This document shows positions 22,623-34,270 of a DNA stretch of 64,000 bases, piece by piece. Position 1 is the first letter of the stretch, and every line of letters begins with the position of its first letter. A model generated the notes under the pieces. It saw only the letters and a program-made list of their open reading frames with translations. It did not search any database and was not told the origin of the DNA. This DNA is from Warburgia ugandensis. Lineage: Eukaryota > Streptophyta > Magnoliopsida > Canellales > Canellaceae. A program made the translations under genes and the position numbers. The stretch lies in NCBI GenBank assembly GCA_035236585.1, contig CP141127.1, forward strand, positions 70,723,495-70,787,494, read 5' to 3'.

Positions 22623-24102
22623 CTCTCTCTCTCATTCTCTCTCGTATCCCCCTCTTGTCTGCCTCTCCACCACAGACACAACCACAACACCCACTCCTCC
22701 TCTTTACTCTTTGTAAGGCATCACTGCACTGAATAGTGCAGCACCCTCTCTGTCTCTGCTCCCTCATCTCTCTCTCCCTCAGTCATAGTCTTCTTTCTCA
22801 TTCTCTCTTTCTCCCCCTATGCTTTTCTTTCTCCCTCGTTCTTTCTCATTGTCCCTACCCAGAGGAAAACCTATTTGAGTTTTCCCAAAAGCCTACCTTT
22901 TCCCCAAGTTTCTCCACCTCCTTCCCATTCTTCCTCTTCCTCTAAGTGCGACATCATCCCAGGTGGTGCCTAAACCAGATCACCATCTCCCTCTCTCTCA
23001 GCTCTCTCTGCTTCCACCGGTGGCACTGCCTGAAGCTGGCCAACAAACTTAGCACCGGCCAGCAACCCTCTTCTTTACCAATCAGTCCTAGCCCAGCTCT
23101 CTACGAGGCAACACTGCCAGAACTCACCAGCACCGGCATTCACCTACCAGTGTCCTCTGTCTGTGTCATCATCCCATGCTCCTCTACACTGCCTAATCCC
23201 AGCACCACCAGTCCATCATTAGTAGGTGCAGAGGAGGAAACCCTCTATTTTCTCTTTCTCCCCTCCTCTTCTTCCCTCTTCTCCTCTTTCCCCCATCTCC
23301 ATTGTTTTCCTTATTCATCATCTTCCACCTTCCCCTCAAGCTCTTTCTCTGTGTGTTTTTCATTTAAAATAAGTAATTTGGAAAAATTCTAGAATTACCC
23401 TTTAGAGAATAGTAAAAATTCCATTTCAATCCTTTTTAAGCTTATTCTAGTTTTTTCCTATCCTTGTTCTACCTATTCAGGTTCTGTGCTATTCTCAATT
23501 TAATCCAGGAACTATATTATCTAAGACTACTTATTCAAGCTTAACCAAATCAATGTTGAATAAATAGGAATTCTTCAATTCCTAACTCTTGGCAATCAGA
23601 ATTTCAATTAATTTTCAAGGCTTATTCTTAGGACACTTCCTAGCTTATTCAACTCTCCAGATCTTTAATCTAAAAACTAGAAATTAGATATAAGCCGTCC
23701 AAAATCCAAAACCACTCTTATGCCCAGATCTTCTAAAATTTTGGGAATCTGATCAATCCAACTATCAAATATTCAATTAGATGCACCATAAGGAGATTGA
23801 TGAAGGCTGATCAAAGTTTCTGATATCAAATTTGAAGAATTTGATAAAATTAAGCTAGGGAAGTAGATTTTATATTTCTTTTAGTTAATTTGCTCTCTTT
23901 TTTACTTTGGATTTTTGTAATTTTTAGTAGTTCATTAGATTTTAGTTTATAAATAATTTTTAGTTAATTATTTTCATTTTTATTTTTAGATAATTAAATT
24001 TTATTAAAACTCCATCTTTTTAAGTTGAGTACCTGTGGGATCGACCTATACTTGCATTAGCTATACCACAATAGCCCATGCACTTGCGGTAAAACATCAA
24101 TA
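22623..24102 (+). mobile_element. Solo LTR 'F', right part
   Basis: Continuation of F after unit G. It ends with the conserved LTR terminus: GGGATCGACC, TACTTGCATTAGCTA, CCCATGCACTTGCGG, ACATCAATA. The 5 bp TSD GAAAG follows (24103-24107), matching the left TSD at 17000-17004. The last dinucleotide is TA instead of CA, a likely C-to-T change. The Ser/Pro-rich open frames here (22736-22945, 22946-23392) are products of the C/T-rich LTR. Confidence 0.8.
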
Positions 24103-24107
24103 GAAAG

Positions 24108-24184
24108 TAAAAGTGAAATATAGAAGTGGAAGATAAATGTTATCCTAGATTGTAAAGATCCATGTGTGCAATTATGCATGTATG
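24108..24184 (-). mobile_element. Putative LTR 'H', second piece
   Basis: About 80 bases between the right TSD of F and the left TSD of B (24185-24189). It is target DNA shared by both insertions, assigned to H only by position. Confidence 0.3.
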
Positions 24185-24189
24185 TGTGT

Positions 24190-26088
24190 TGTTTGTTTTC
24201 ACAAGTGCATAGACTATTGTAGTGCAGTTTATGCAAGCATGGGTTAATCCTATAGAGACTCGACTTAATGATTTGAAGTTTAAATATAATTTAATTGACC
24301 AAAAATAAAAGAAAATAATAGAAATTGGCTAATAGTGAAAATAAAAATTCATATCTATATAATTGATGAAAATTATAGAAATCCCAGTTCAAAAAGACAA
24401 AAAATAAACAAATAATTTTTTTTTTACTTCCCTAGCTTGATTATGACAAATTTCTTCAAATATGATATCATCAAAGTTTATTGGCCTTCATCAATCTCTT
24501 ACTAATACTTTTGATTAAGGATCCAACAGTTGGATTAAATAAATTCCCCAAAATTTTGATGATTTGGATTAAAGGAAGATTTCTAGTTTTGGACGGCTTA
24601 GGTCAAATTTTGGATTTCAGATTGAAGATTAGAACTGATGGATAAGTTAAGATATGTCCTAAGAAAAAAATTTGAATATTAATTGAAATTTTGATGAGAA
24701 ATAGATTAGGATTTAAAGAAATCCCATTTATTAAAGCTAACCATTGATTAGGTTAAGCTTAAATAAAATAGGTTTGGATAACACAATTCCTGGATTAATT
24801 TGAAAAAAATACAAAACCTAGATAGCAAAATATAGATAAAACAAAATTGGGATTAGATAAAAAAAAGGATGAAAATGAAATTAGAATTATTGTCTAAAGG
24901 GTTAAAATGAATTTTTTTTTTTTGGGTTTTAAATGAAAAAACAGAGGAAACTTGCCTGACGAAGAAGACGATGGCAGGTTATGGAGATGAGGTAGGAAGA
25001 AGAAGAATTGGGGGGAAATAGGGAAAAGCTGACTTGGGTTTTCTCCTACAATGAAGGGAGTTGGTGTGGGTGAGAAGAAGAGAATAGAAAGAGAGCAGAG
25101 AGGAAGAGGTGGGGAGTATCTATGGGTTGGGGTGGTGATAGAGGGAGCTGGAGATAGAGGCTGGTGGCAAGGGAGATGAGGAGGAGCATGTGAGCGATTG
25201 GCTCTCCTCTTGAGTTCATAGAAGTCAACCAGCAAAGAGGGAGAGTGCAATGAGGGGTAGATAGATAGTTGAGGAAGAGAGAAAAATGAACAAGGACACT
25301 AAGAGAGTGAAGGGGAAGAGAGGGAGGTGTGGTGCAGTGATGCAGTGAAAGAACATGGAAAGAGAGAGTGCAAGTTGGAGAAGGTTGGGGTCCAATCAAA
25401 GGGAGAACACGGAGCAGAGAGCAAGAGTGTGGGACAGAGAGGAGAAAGAGGGAGAGTGCAGGTGAAAAGAAGGGAGATTGAGGGTGAGAAAAAGACAAGA
25501 GGGGGAGACGAGAGAGAAGGAGAGCTGGGAAAGAGAGAGATCAGGTAAGAGGGGGGGCGCTTGCTATGGTTCCCCTGCAAATCTATGGTGGAGAGAGTCC
25601 TTTCCTTCATTGCCTTCTTCCTTCTCATAAACTATCTCCACCTTCCTCTTTAATTCTTCACTTCTAATTTTCATTTGTTTTCCTTCTTACAAAGCTTTCC
25701 TTGTATAAAGTTTTTCTTTACAGTTTCCTCTTTTTACTTTGGTTTTCCCTTCCTCTTTAACATCCCTCCTTTGGTTTTGCCCTTTTCAAATAGAAATAAT
25801 TCCTTAATCAATTGCCCATGTGGCTCTTATGGGTTGATCTAGCACTGTTAAATTTAATTTGAGCTATCCAAGCTGCAATATGGTTGATCTACAAAACACA
25901 AGACCAAATTAGAGCCATCTAAACTGTACATTACATATCTGATTGGCTTTGATGAACATTTGACCGTTATATTTTAAAAATCAATGATTGGATGATCAAT
26001 TGGAGATAAAATTTATAAATTTGATTTGTTAGATGATCTAATTAAATGCTAAAATAGGGGTATTTTGGCCAAAATTAAACACTTAACA
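24190..26088 (-). mobile_element. Element B, 3' LTR
   Basis: On the minus strand it starts TGTTAAGTGTTTAATTTTGGCC (26088 downward) and ends near ACTTGTGAAAACAAACA (24190). The left flank TGTGT (24185-24189) matches TGTGT at 44457-44461 beyond the other LTR, giving a 5 bp TSD. The partner is 34271-36073 plus 44350-44456. At about 1.9 kb it fits Athila-type LTRs. The two LTRs have diverged clearly. Pro/Ser-rich open frames at 24894-25628 are not genes. Confidence 0.85.
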
Positions 26089-26100
26089 CACCCCCTAAAC
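26089..26100 (-). promoter_or_regulatory. Polypurine tract of element B
   Basis: Minus strand GTTTAGGGGGTG lies directly upstream of the 3' LTR. This is the expected plus-strand DNA synthesis primer, adjacent to the LTR start. Confidence 0.75.
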
Positions 26101-27584
26101 AACATTTTGCTAGTCCCGAGCAAAACATGTGAAAAACCAATTTACAATATTCTAAAAAATTCTTTTCAAGTAAACTCCACTTTTTCTCAGAGAATTATCT
26201 TCAATAAATCTATCAACTTTAGCAAACTAATAAAAATGAATGAAAAATTTAGAACCCTACCCATATGTTAAATATATGCCAACTAAGCTTAGATCTAAGT
26301 AGACTTTTAACTTTTGAAATCCATCTGAAATATGTTTTGACCTCAATCCTCTCTAATGATATACACTCAAAAAGTAGAATCTCTAGGATAAAGGGTTCAA
26401 ATCATATCTCTCTTTTAAATATGTGAGTAGAGTCATTAAAAACAAATTTATCTCACATAAATTCATGAAGGAATGAGAGTTACTAAGGCATTTAATTTTG
26501 ATTCCTTTAGAATAGATGTTGTTACCTTTGAATATTTAGAAATACTAGTCTTTAAATCCTATTCATTCTTATCCTCATCAAGAGTATATTTATCCTAAAA
26601 TCAATAGGTCTTCAACTAGGATGAAACATAGGCTTAGGACAGGGTACCAAAGAAAGGGTATAAAGGGTATTCAAAATTTCTTCAAAAATAAGTAGAGATC
26701 TTCTACTAAAGTTAACAATTCTTCTTTACTTTGTTTGCCTAAAGTGAATTTTCTTCTTTCACTTTTTTTTTTACATTCTTCAAACGCTTTTTTTTCAGTA
26801 CTTTTTTTTTTTCTTTTCAATGCTTTTGACTCTTTTTGAAAAACATATCTTTTCTTGATATTCACTTTTCTACTTCTCTTGCAACTAAAAAGTAGTGATA
26901 ACTAATGGTAAAAATACTCTTTTAGTTAGGATTTATGTATTTAAGTTAATAACAAGAATGACCTAAATCATTTTTTTGAGTTTCATATAATCTATCAGAT
27001 TCAATGAACTTCTAGAATTTTAAAGGTAATACTCTAATAATTCAGGAAATTAGCCAAATTTAATAATTGATGGGATCAAATTTTCTTTAAGCCTGATGAA
27101 GAAAATTAGGAACATGTATAAGCTCTTAGAAAGAATGAATGGCTCTAAGACTCACTTAGTTATAGGTCTCTACTAAATTTCTTCGAGATCTCTAAGTTAT
27201 AACTACTTATCAATTTAGACTATGTATATGTGACTGCATATACATATGTGATTTGAGATTGCTTTTATGGAATACTTTAGAAAATGAGTAAAATAATGAT
27301 TTAATCATGTTCAATTACATTAATATGCTAAAGTTATCTAGACTATACTTCAAAAAATCCAATTATCATCATAATGTAGGAATTAACCTAAAAATTTTCA
27401 AAAATTTTAATTTTTTTTGAAACTAAGAAAAAACTAACAAAAATTAGAATTTACTAGAATTCTACACCCCCACCTTAAAACAAACATTGTGCTCAATGTT
27501 TAAAAAGTAGGACCTAAATGAATATGGGTGATGTAGAAAACAATGAAAAAAATACAAAAGATGCTATCAAAGGAACAGATCCAC
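26101..27584 (-). mobile_element. Element B, 3' non-coding region
   Basis: About 1.5 kb between the end of pol and the polypurine tract, with no env-like ORF. Its sequence around 26500-26700 (minus strand) matches 51420-51600 of element C and the E segment near 63780-63840, for example GTCCTAAGCCTA-GTTTCATCCTA. B, C and E therefore share a 3' region although their LTRs differ. Confidence 0.65.
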
Positions 27585-28670
27585 TCAATCCTGATAAATA
27601 GGATCCTCCAGAGTTGTGGACTCAACTTCTGAATTCTCATATTCTAGGAAAGGCTTTAAACATTGACTATTCACTCTAAAAGTATGGCCAGTCCTAGCAT
27701 CCTCAATCTCAATGGTCCCATATGGAAAAACTTTTTTAATTATATATGGACTGGTCCATTAAGATCTAAGCTTACTTGGAAATAGGTGGAGCTTAGAATT
27801 GTAGGGCAAAACCTTCTCGTTTGGAGTAAAGAATTTTCTCATTATGTTTTTATTATGAAAGACTTTCATCTTTTCTTTATATCCTATTACTCGCATAAGC
27901 TTCTTACCTGATCTTTGCCAACTCATTAAGTTGAAGTTTTCTATGTGAGCCTACTTTATGCATGTTGAAATTAAAGGCCTTTATTGCCTAGTAGGTTCTA
28001 TGTTCCAATGCCATAGGCAAATGACAAGCCTTACCATATATAATACAATAGGAAGACATACCAATTGGGGTGTGATGTGAAGTCATGTAAGCCCAAAGGG
28101 CATCTGTCAGCCGAAGAGACCAATCCTTATGATCTGGATTAACAGTTTTTTGAATAATTTATTTTATGGCCCAATTAAATACTTCTACTTGTCCAATTGT
28201 TTGTGGATGATATGGTACTGCAACTTTATGGGTAATGTTATATTTTTTCATGAGTGCTTCAAATTGTTTGTTGCAAAAATGTGAATCATTATCATTTATA
28301 ATGGCTTAAGGGGTCCCAAATATAGAAAAGATGTTTTCTTTTAAGAATTTAAGAACTATTTTGTGATCAGTATGCCTACATGGGATAGCCTCAATACATT
28401 TAGAAACATAGTCTATAACCAATAAAATATAAATGTAGCCAAAAGAAGGTGGGAATGACCCCATGAAATCTATGCCCCAGCAATAAAAACTTCTATGACA
28501 AGGATAGGGTTGGGAGGCATCATATTCCTATGGTTTATTCCTCCTAACTTTTAACATCGCTCACAAGCTTTACAGAACACATGTATCTTTTAACAATGAA
28601 GGCTAGTAGAAACCACACTGCAAAATCTTTAAAGTATTTTTTGTGCAAAAAAAATGTGTACCACATGCTT
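27585..28670 (-). pseudogene. Element B integrase, degenerate
   Basis: Read on the minus strand this is a Ty3/gypsy integrase. A zinc-binding remnant (CKACERC) comes first, then WGIDFMGSFPPSFGY with the first catalytic Asp (codon 28468-28470), INDNDSHF with the second Asp (28291-28293), and [14 protein letters not shown] with the Glu (28183-28185). Spacing is exactly D-58-D-35-E. The C-terminal part includes WAYMTSHHTPIGMS, LPYNSKLHLFPSKLRS and FRVNSQCLKPFLE, as in Athila-type integrases. At least six in-frame stops and one frameshift break it. In life it would join element DNA to host DNA in the nucleus. It is notable that the triad survives while the reverse transcriptase does not. Confidence 0.88.
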
Positions 28671-30170
28671 TTGAGTGATAAAAGGAGATAATACTATATT
28701 GCTCTAAGTTAGGTATACATCTCGTAATGATTTGATCTGGGCAGTACTTAAATAGGTACAGATCATCTAAGAAGAAGTACTTAACATTGGAAAATAATTT
28801 TTGCTTTTCTTGTTTATTTCAATGTTCAGGAATTTTCCCTGTAACTAAATAATTTGCAATATCAGTAAACCACGGAGGATGGAAAACTTGAAGAAGTTGG
28901 TCATTAGGGAAAGTATCTTTAATTGGCAACTCATCCAAGGGTCTGCTAGGATTAGGTGAGACAAGTGATCAGCTACAACATTCTCTACTCCTTTCTTATC
29001 TTTTATTTCAATGTCAAACTCTTGGAGTAAAAGACTCCATCTAATTAGTACTTAAGTGCTGAATGATCAGTGAATATGACTTTTTAGATCCAACCAAGTA
29101 AGACCTGAATTTATCCTATGCAAAGACAACTGGTAAGAGTTGTTTCTCCATAGTGGAATAATTCATTTGGATGCTATTTAGGGTCCTACTAGAATAATAT
29201 ATGACATATGGATTTTTTTCTTGCATCACACATGATTTCAAAGGGTAGACTCCAATTGGGTGGTTGCATGATAGGTACAGTAGTTAACTTGTCTTTCAAC
29301 TTTGTAAAAGCTTCCTGACAATCATTAGTCCATTCAAAAGGTGTATCCTTTGTAAGGAGGTGACACAATGGTTTGGATATTGCACTAACATCTTTCATAA
29401 ACCTCTTATAGAATCCTACATCACCTAAGAGAGAGCAAATATCCTTAATAGATTTTGGGATGGGTAGATTGGTAATTAAGTCAACTTTGGCTCTGTCTAC
29501 CTTTATACCTTTGAATGACACTATGTGACCTAAGTCAATTCCCTCAGGGACCATGAAATAACACTTTTCCCAATTAACCACTAGGTTCTTTTCTTTACAA
29601 TGACTTGAGACTTTTCTCAGATTTTCAAGACATGTTTCAAATGAATCACCATAAATAGAAAAGTTGTCTGTGAAAACCTCTAAGATTCTCTCTACCATAT
29701 CACTCAATATACTCAACATGTAGCATTGAAATGTGGCAGGAGCATTACATAATCCAAATGGCATTCTTTTGTAAGCAAAAGTGCCAAATGGACATGTAAA
29801 ACTTATCTTTTCCTGATCATCGGGTGCAATTTCTGTCTGGTTATATCCTTAATAACCTTCTAGAAAAATAATAGTATTGATTCCTGCAACCCTTTCTAAC
29901 ATTTGATCACCAAAGGACAATGAAAAATGGTCCTTCCTTGTAATAGCATTCAACTTTATATAGTCAATGCACATATGCCAACTAGTGGTAACTATAGTGG
30001 GGATTAATTCATTGTTGGCATTAGAGATCAGTCACTCCAGACTTCTTTGGAACTACCTGAATTGGACTTACCCATTTGCTATCACTTATGGGATAGATGA
30101 TTTCCACACCAAGCTACTTAATGACTTCTGCTCTAACCACAGCCTTCATATTAGGATTTAAGCTTCTTTT
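28671..30170 (-). pseudogene. Element B reverse transcriptase / RNase H, degenerate
   Basis: Minus-strand pol core. It starts near HMCIDYIKLNAITRKDHFSL and continues through FLEGY-GYNQ (motif A), DQEKISFTCPFGTFAYKRMPFGLCNAPATFQ and VFTDNFSIYGDSF (motif C, 29663-29674). Then come LVVNWEKCYFMVPEGIDLGHIVSFKGIKVDRAK, GDVGFYKRFMKD and LPFEIMCDA, leading to an RNase H remnant to about 28.7 kb. This is a Ty3/gypsy RT of Athila type. The longest open piece is 29189-29764. The motif A aspartate reads Glu and the second aspartate of the F-M-D-D box reads Asn, with stops throughout, so it cannot polymerise. Confidence 0.9.
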
Positions 30171-31371
30171 ATATTTAATAATATGGTTTAGCATCATCCT
30201 CTAAATATGTGCTATGGGTATAGATTAAAGGGTTAATGCCCTTTATATTAGCAATGGTCAATCCTATAGAACTTTTTTGTTCCTTTAAAGTGTCTATTAA
30301 CTTTTACTCTTGAAATGTTTATAATTAGGAGAAAATTATTATAGAAAAAGTCTGCTTTTCTCCTGAATAAGCATATTTTAAATCTAATAGTAGAGATTTC
30401 AATTTAAGCTTAGGAGGTTCTACTAATGATGGAAGGGGGGTGGATTCCTTTGGTGGAAGTTCCTTGAAATGAGGTTTCCATTTTTCTGTATCCATGATGG
30501 GAACAAAATCAAGGAGGGCCTTAACTTCCTCTATTAATGCATCCTCATTAAACTCGTTAAAGTGTGCGAAACAGGCCTCAAGTGGGTCTAACAAGGAAGA
30601 TGATTGAAAATGATCTTGCACAACTGAATTTATCATGTTGACACAGTGCAAGTCATCAATGAGTTCATCAAGTTGCTTACAAATGTTGAAGATGTTTAGC
30701 TCTAATGTTATATTACCAAAGGCTATTTTATGACACTGTTTTTGTAGTTAATTAAGGCATTGGACATAGCCAAAAATGGTCATCCTTGGATGACTGGTAT
30801 TTCATTCTTCTCATTTACCACTAAATGTGTATCTAGGACTAAAAAATCTACAGCAAAGCAAAACTATTCTACCTAGATAAGAACATCTTCTATTACCCCC
30901 TCTTGGTATCTTTACATAATGATTAGCTAGTTGGAGTGTTGTAGAAATAGGTTTCAGCTTACTTAGACCTAACTATTCATATACCGAGTACGATAGTAGG
31001 TTTACATTAGATCCCAAATCAAGTAAAGCTTAATTAATCTTATAATTTCCAATAATGCAAGTAAGAGTGGGGCAACTTGGATCCTTGTATTTTGGTGGTG
31101 TATGATGATGAAGAATGGAACTAACTTGTTTAGTGAAAAATGCCTTCTGTTGAACATTTAGTCTTCTTTTTCTAGTGCAAAGGTCTTTTAAGAATTTGGC
31201 ATATAATAGAATTTGTTGTATTTGATCTAAGATCGGTATGTTGATCTTGACTTGCTTGAAAATCTCTAAAATCTCATCATTAGAGGAAAACTTTGAAGCT
31301 TGACCCAACCTTTGAAGACATGGAGCAGCGATAGGACATGGGTTAATAGGTGAAGTGGGGTCCTTCACTTT
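30171..31371 (-). pseudogene. Element B protease region, degenerate
   Basis: Minus-strand open piece 31030-31368 carries the pre-protease block typical of Athila-type elements: DEILEIFKQVKINIPILDQIQQ, AKFLKDLCTRKRRLNVQQKAF, PPKYKDPSCPTLTCIIGNYKI. After a stop comes ALLDLGSNVNLLSYSVYE with the active-site Asp at 31018-31020, then TTLQLANHYVKIPRG, a frameshift, and EIPVIQG. It is an aspartic protease that would cleave the polyprotein. A linker with open piece 30325-30651 joins it to RT. Confidence 0.85.
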
Positions 31372-33028
31372 AGATTTTTCTTTAACTTTAGTGGAATTTT
31401 CTACCTATTTAGTCTTTTGTGGCTCATCCTTCTTGATTCTTTTACCACTCCAAAAAATGGTGACATCCTTAGTCTATTCCATGGTAGAGCTAGATGATGA
31501 ATTAGATGTATTATTGTTAACCATATGCACTGCCTTAGGGTTTGCTTGTGGTTGATCTTGAAACTTTCCTTTTTCCATATTTTGCATCCATTTACTCATC
31601 ATATTTTTTATTTCATTAATTGTTGATTGGTTTGTTTTATTTAAACTTCTAATTAAGAAGTTTTCCTCTCCTAGTTTTGAATGAGTTGATGGACATTATC
31701 CTCTACAGGCCTTTTAGGTGGGGTCAAGTAAAGTCCAGAAGCAGAAAGTTGATGAGTTTCATATGAGGGTAGCATAAGAAGTCCTTACTTTTGTTGGTGA
31801 GGCTGGTATGGGCGAGGTTGTGAGACATTGGCAGTAGGTCCATTTCTCCAACTAAAATTAAGATGGTTTTTCTAATTGGGGTTATAAGTCTCTGAGTATG
31901 GGGGAAAGTTCTTTTATAAGTGTTAAGTACATTGGCCTAATCATGAAGTACCTCTTAAAATGCTGGAATGGTAGGACATTCTTGCATAAGATGGGCGGTA
32001 CTTTCATAGATGCTACACACTTGTTAATCCTTATTCAAGGTTTTCTTTCCCATTTCTATGGCTTCTACTTTTCTAGGTAGGGATGCTACTCTAGCATTAA
32101 TTGCATCTTTGTTAGACATGGCATGCATGCCTCCCCTAGCATGGGTGGTAGTGGGCTTGGGTCTATCTAGATGTTCTACTCTTTCTGAGTCAGCCCAGGT
32201 TTGTGCACTTTCAGCTAGCCATTCCAAATACTCTTCCACCTCATTTGGTTGTTTGTTTAGAAATTTGTCATTGCACATCATCTCTACAAACTGGTACATG
32301 TTAGAATTAAGTCCTTCATAAAAGAAGTTGATGATGGGCTATGGTTCATAGCCATGATGTGGGCATGTGAGTAAATGATCCTTGAACCTTTTCCAACATT
32401 GGTAGAGTGACTCTTTATCCTTCTAAGTAAAGTTCATAATCTTACGGCAGAGCATATTTGTTTTATGTATAGGGAAAAACTTTTTCAAGAATTCTTTAGT
32501 CATTTTGTTCCAGTTCTTACAGAACCTACTGGCAATGCATTAAACCAAATTTTAGCTTATTTCCTTTAAAGAGAAAGGAAAAAGTTTAAGCTTGATAGTA
32601 TCTAGACCTATCTTTTATGTTCTTTGAGTACTGAATACCTCATCAAACTCTTTAAGGTGCAAGGGAGGACTTTCACTATCTAACCCATGGAATATTTGAA
32701 ATAATTATATTACTCCTGTTTTTAATTATAAAGCACCAATATTTTAAGGAAGAATGACACATGATGGGGTACTAGTGAATGTAGGCTAAAGGGAGTCTTT
32801 TAAAGTTTTGCCACAAAAGTTTTAATAACCATTATTATCCTCATGTTTAGTCTGTCGGTCCCACTCCCTATTATTATTTCTTCTTCAATCTCTGGGTGGT
32901 AGATGATTATTCCTCCTTTGTGGAGGTTGATATTCATCATCCATTAGAGGTGGTGGGTGCTCATCCATGATGAGTGGAGGACCTTGACTATCACGGGGTG
33001 AGTTACTCCTTGATCGTTGATTAGCCAT
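31372..33028 (-). pseudogene. Element B gag, degenerate
   Basis: Likely start ATG at 33026-33028 (MANQRSRSNSPRDSQGPP, then proline/asparagine-rich). The Retrotrans_gag core follows: FLKKFFPIHKTN, YQCWKRFKDHLLTCPHHGYE, FFYEGLNSNMYQFVEMMCNDKFLNKQPNEVEEYLEWLAESAQTW (32024-32299 and upstream). It encodes the particle structural protein. Stops and frameshifts interrupt it. The motifs match element A's gag and are typical of the Athila lineage. Confidence 0.85.
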
Positions 33029-34243
33029 TGATGTGGATTAATCTAATTGTATGTCATTTTGGTTGTACTTGACTAACCTTCCAGTTTTGTCGTGTCTCTA
33101 AAAGTGCATACAACGAAAGCTTCTTCTTCTTTTTTTTGAAAAATAAAACTACCATAATTGATGTAACCTAAATTTCTAGAAAGATGTACAAACAAAAGGC
33201 ACAATCAAATAAGCCTTGAGGCTAACAAACAAAATATTTTGACTTTCTTGAATTTGTGAGGGGGAGACGCTTTTAGATTGGCCTAATTTAATGCTCCTCT
33301 CTTTCAGATTTGACTATTGCTTATCGGTTAGGTTCTACTCTAAAGTGGTTAATACAATCCTCATGTTAGGAGGCGTTTAGACCTTAACTGACGTCAACAG
33401 AAGGCGTGGGAAAATTATTTGGATTTTGAAACACCCATTATAACCCAATGCTCAAAAGCCACTAGAGTGACAATAGATTACATCCTATTAAAAGGGTCCT
33501 ACGAGTATGCGATGGCCTTTATACGTCTCTTCTAATTAATTTGAAAGGTTGGGTTGCGCGCTTGTGGTGATTATCGTAGGTGGGCCAAGAGGTTGTGATT
33601 AAATCCACCCTTGATCTTTTGGGGTCGAGTGCCCTTATTAATTAATTTACATACTTGAATATAGTTTGATCAACATATAAATCACCTTCAATCAATAAAT
33701 TTGCCATAAGTATGCAAATAAAAATAATAAACTAATATAAACCCTAAAAATGCAACAATTATAAAATATGTTATCTATATGCAATTATACTACCAAAAAT
33801 GCAAAATTATTCTAAATGCAGCTATACAAAAAAAAAAAAAAGCAAGTGAGGAAAACTTACAATGGGGTTATGAAAGAAGATCAAGTTTGGGCCACCTTAT
33901 CCCACACTTGCCCTATTTTAATACAATTCTTTTTAAAATTGAATTGAAATTACATTTTACAATGAGCCTCATTGCAATATTAACTTTAAAAAAAAAATTC
34001 TTATTTTAGGAAAGTAAGGAAATTCTATCCATTTGATGAAGCTCCACTTGCTATTTTCTTTTCTTTTCTAATTTTCTAACAAATAAAAATAGCAATAAAT
34101 ACCAAATTCAAGAAATAGAGTGATTATAAACTAAGAAAAATTTAAAAATGACCTAAGAATGGCTAAAATGCTAAAACCATACAATTCCTAAAAAATTTAT
34201 TTTTTGAATTTTTTATTAAAATTTATGAAAACTCTATTGCGGG
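33029..34243 (-). mobile_element. Element B leader (PBS to gag)
   Basis: About 1.2 kb 5' leader. It carries two hairpin-forming blocks shared with A and C: CATT..AATG with a GGTT-type loop (33436-33450) and CCTC..GAGG (33359-33373). No coding sequence recognised. An A-run at 33827-33841 and AT-rich DNA fill the upstream half. Confidence 0.7.
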
Positions 34244-34261
34244 TCTCTGATAATGGGGCTA
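34244..34261 (-). promoter_or_regulatory. Element B primer-binding site (tRNA-Asp type), decayed
   Basis: Minus strand TAGCCCCATTATCAGAGA, compared with TGGCGCCGTTGCCGGGGA expected for plant tRNA-Asp: 11 of 18 match. Six of the seven changes are G-to-A or C-to-T. Position (9 bases from the LTR) and the downstream GACCCGCAATAGAG block shared with A support the call. Confidence 0.65.
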
Positions 34262-34270
34262 AATTTTTTT

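Noticed and set aside
24894..25628. Overlapping Pro/Ser-rich open frames of 109-150 codons
   Set aside because: They lie in the C/T-rich part of the B 3' LTR. The same artefact recurs in the other LTRs (35131-35749, 36620-37170, 41778-42472).
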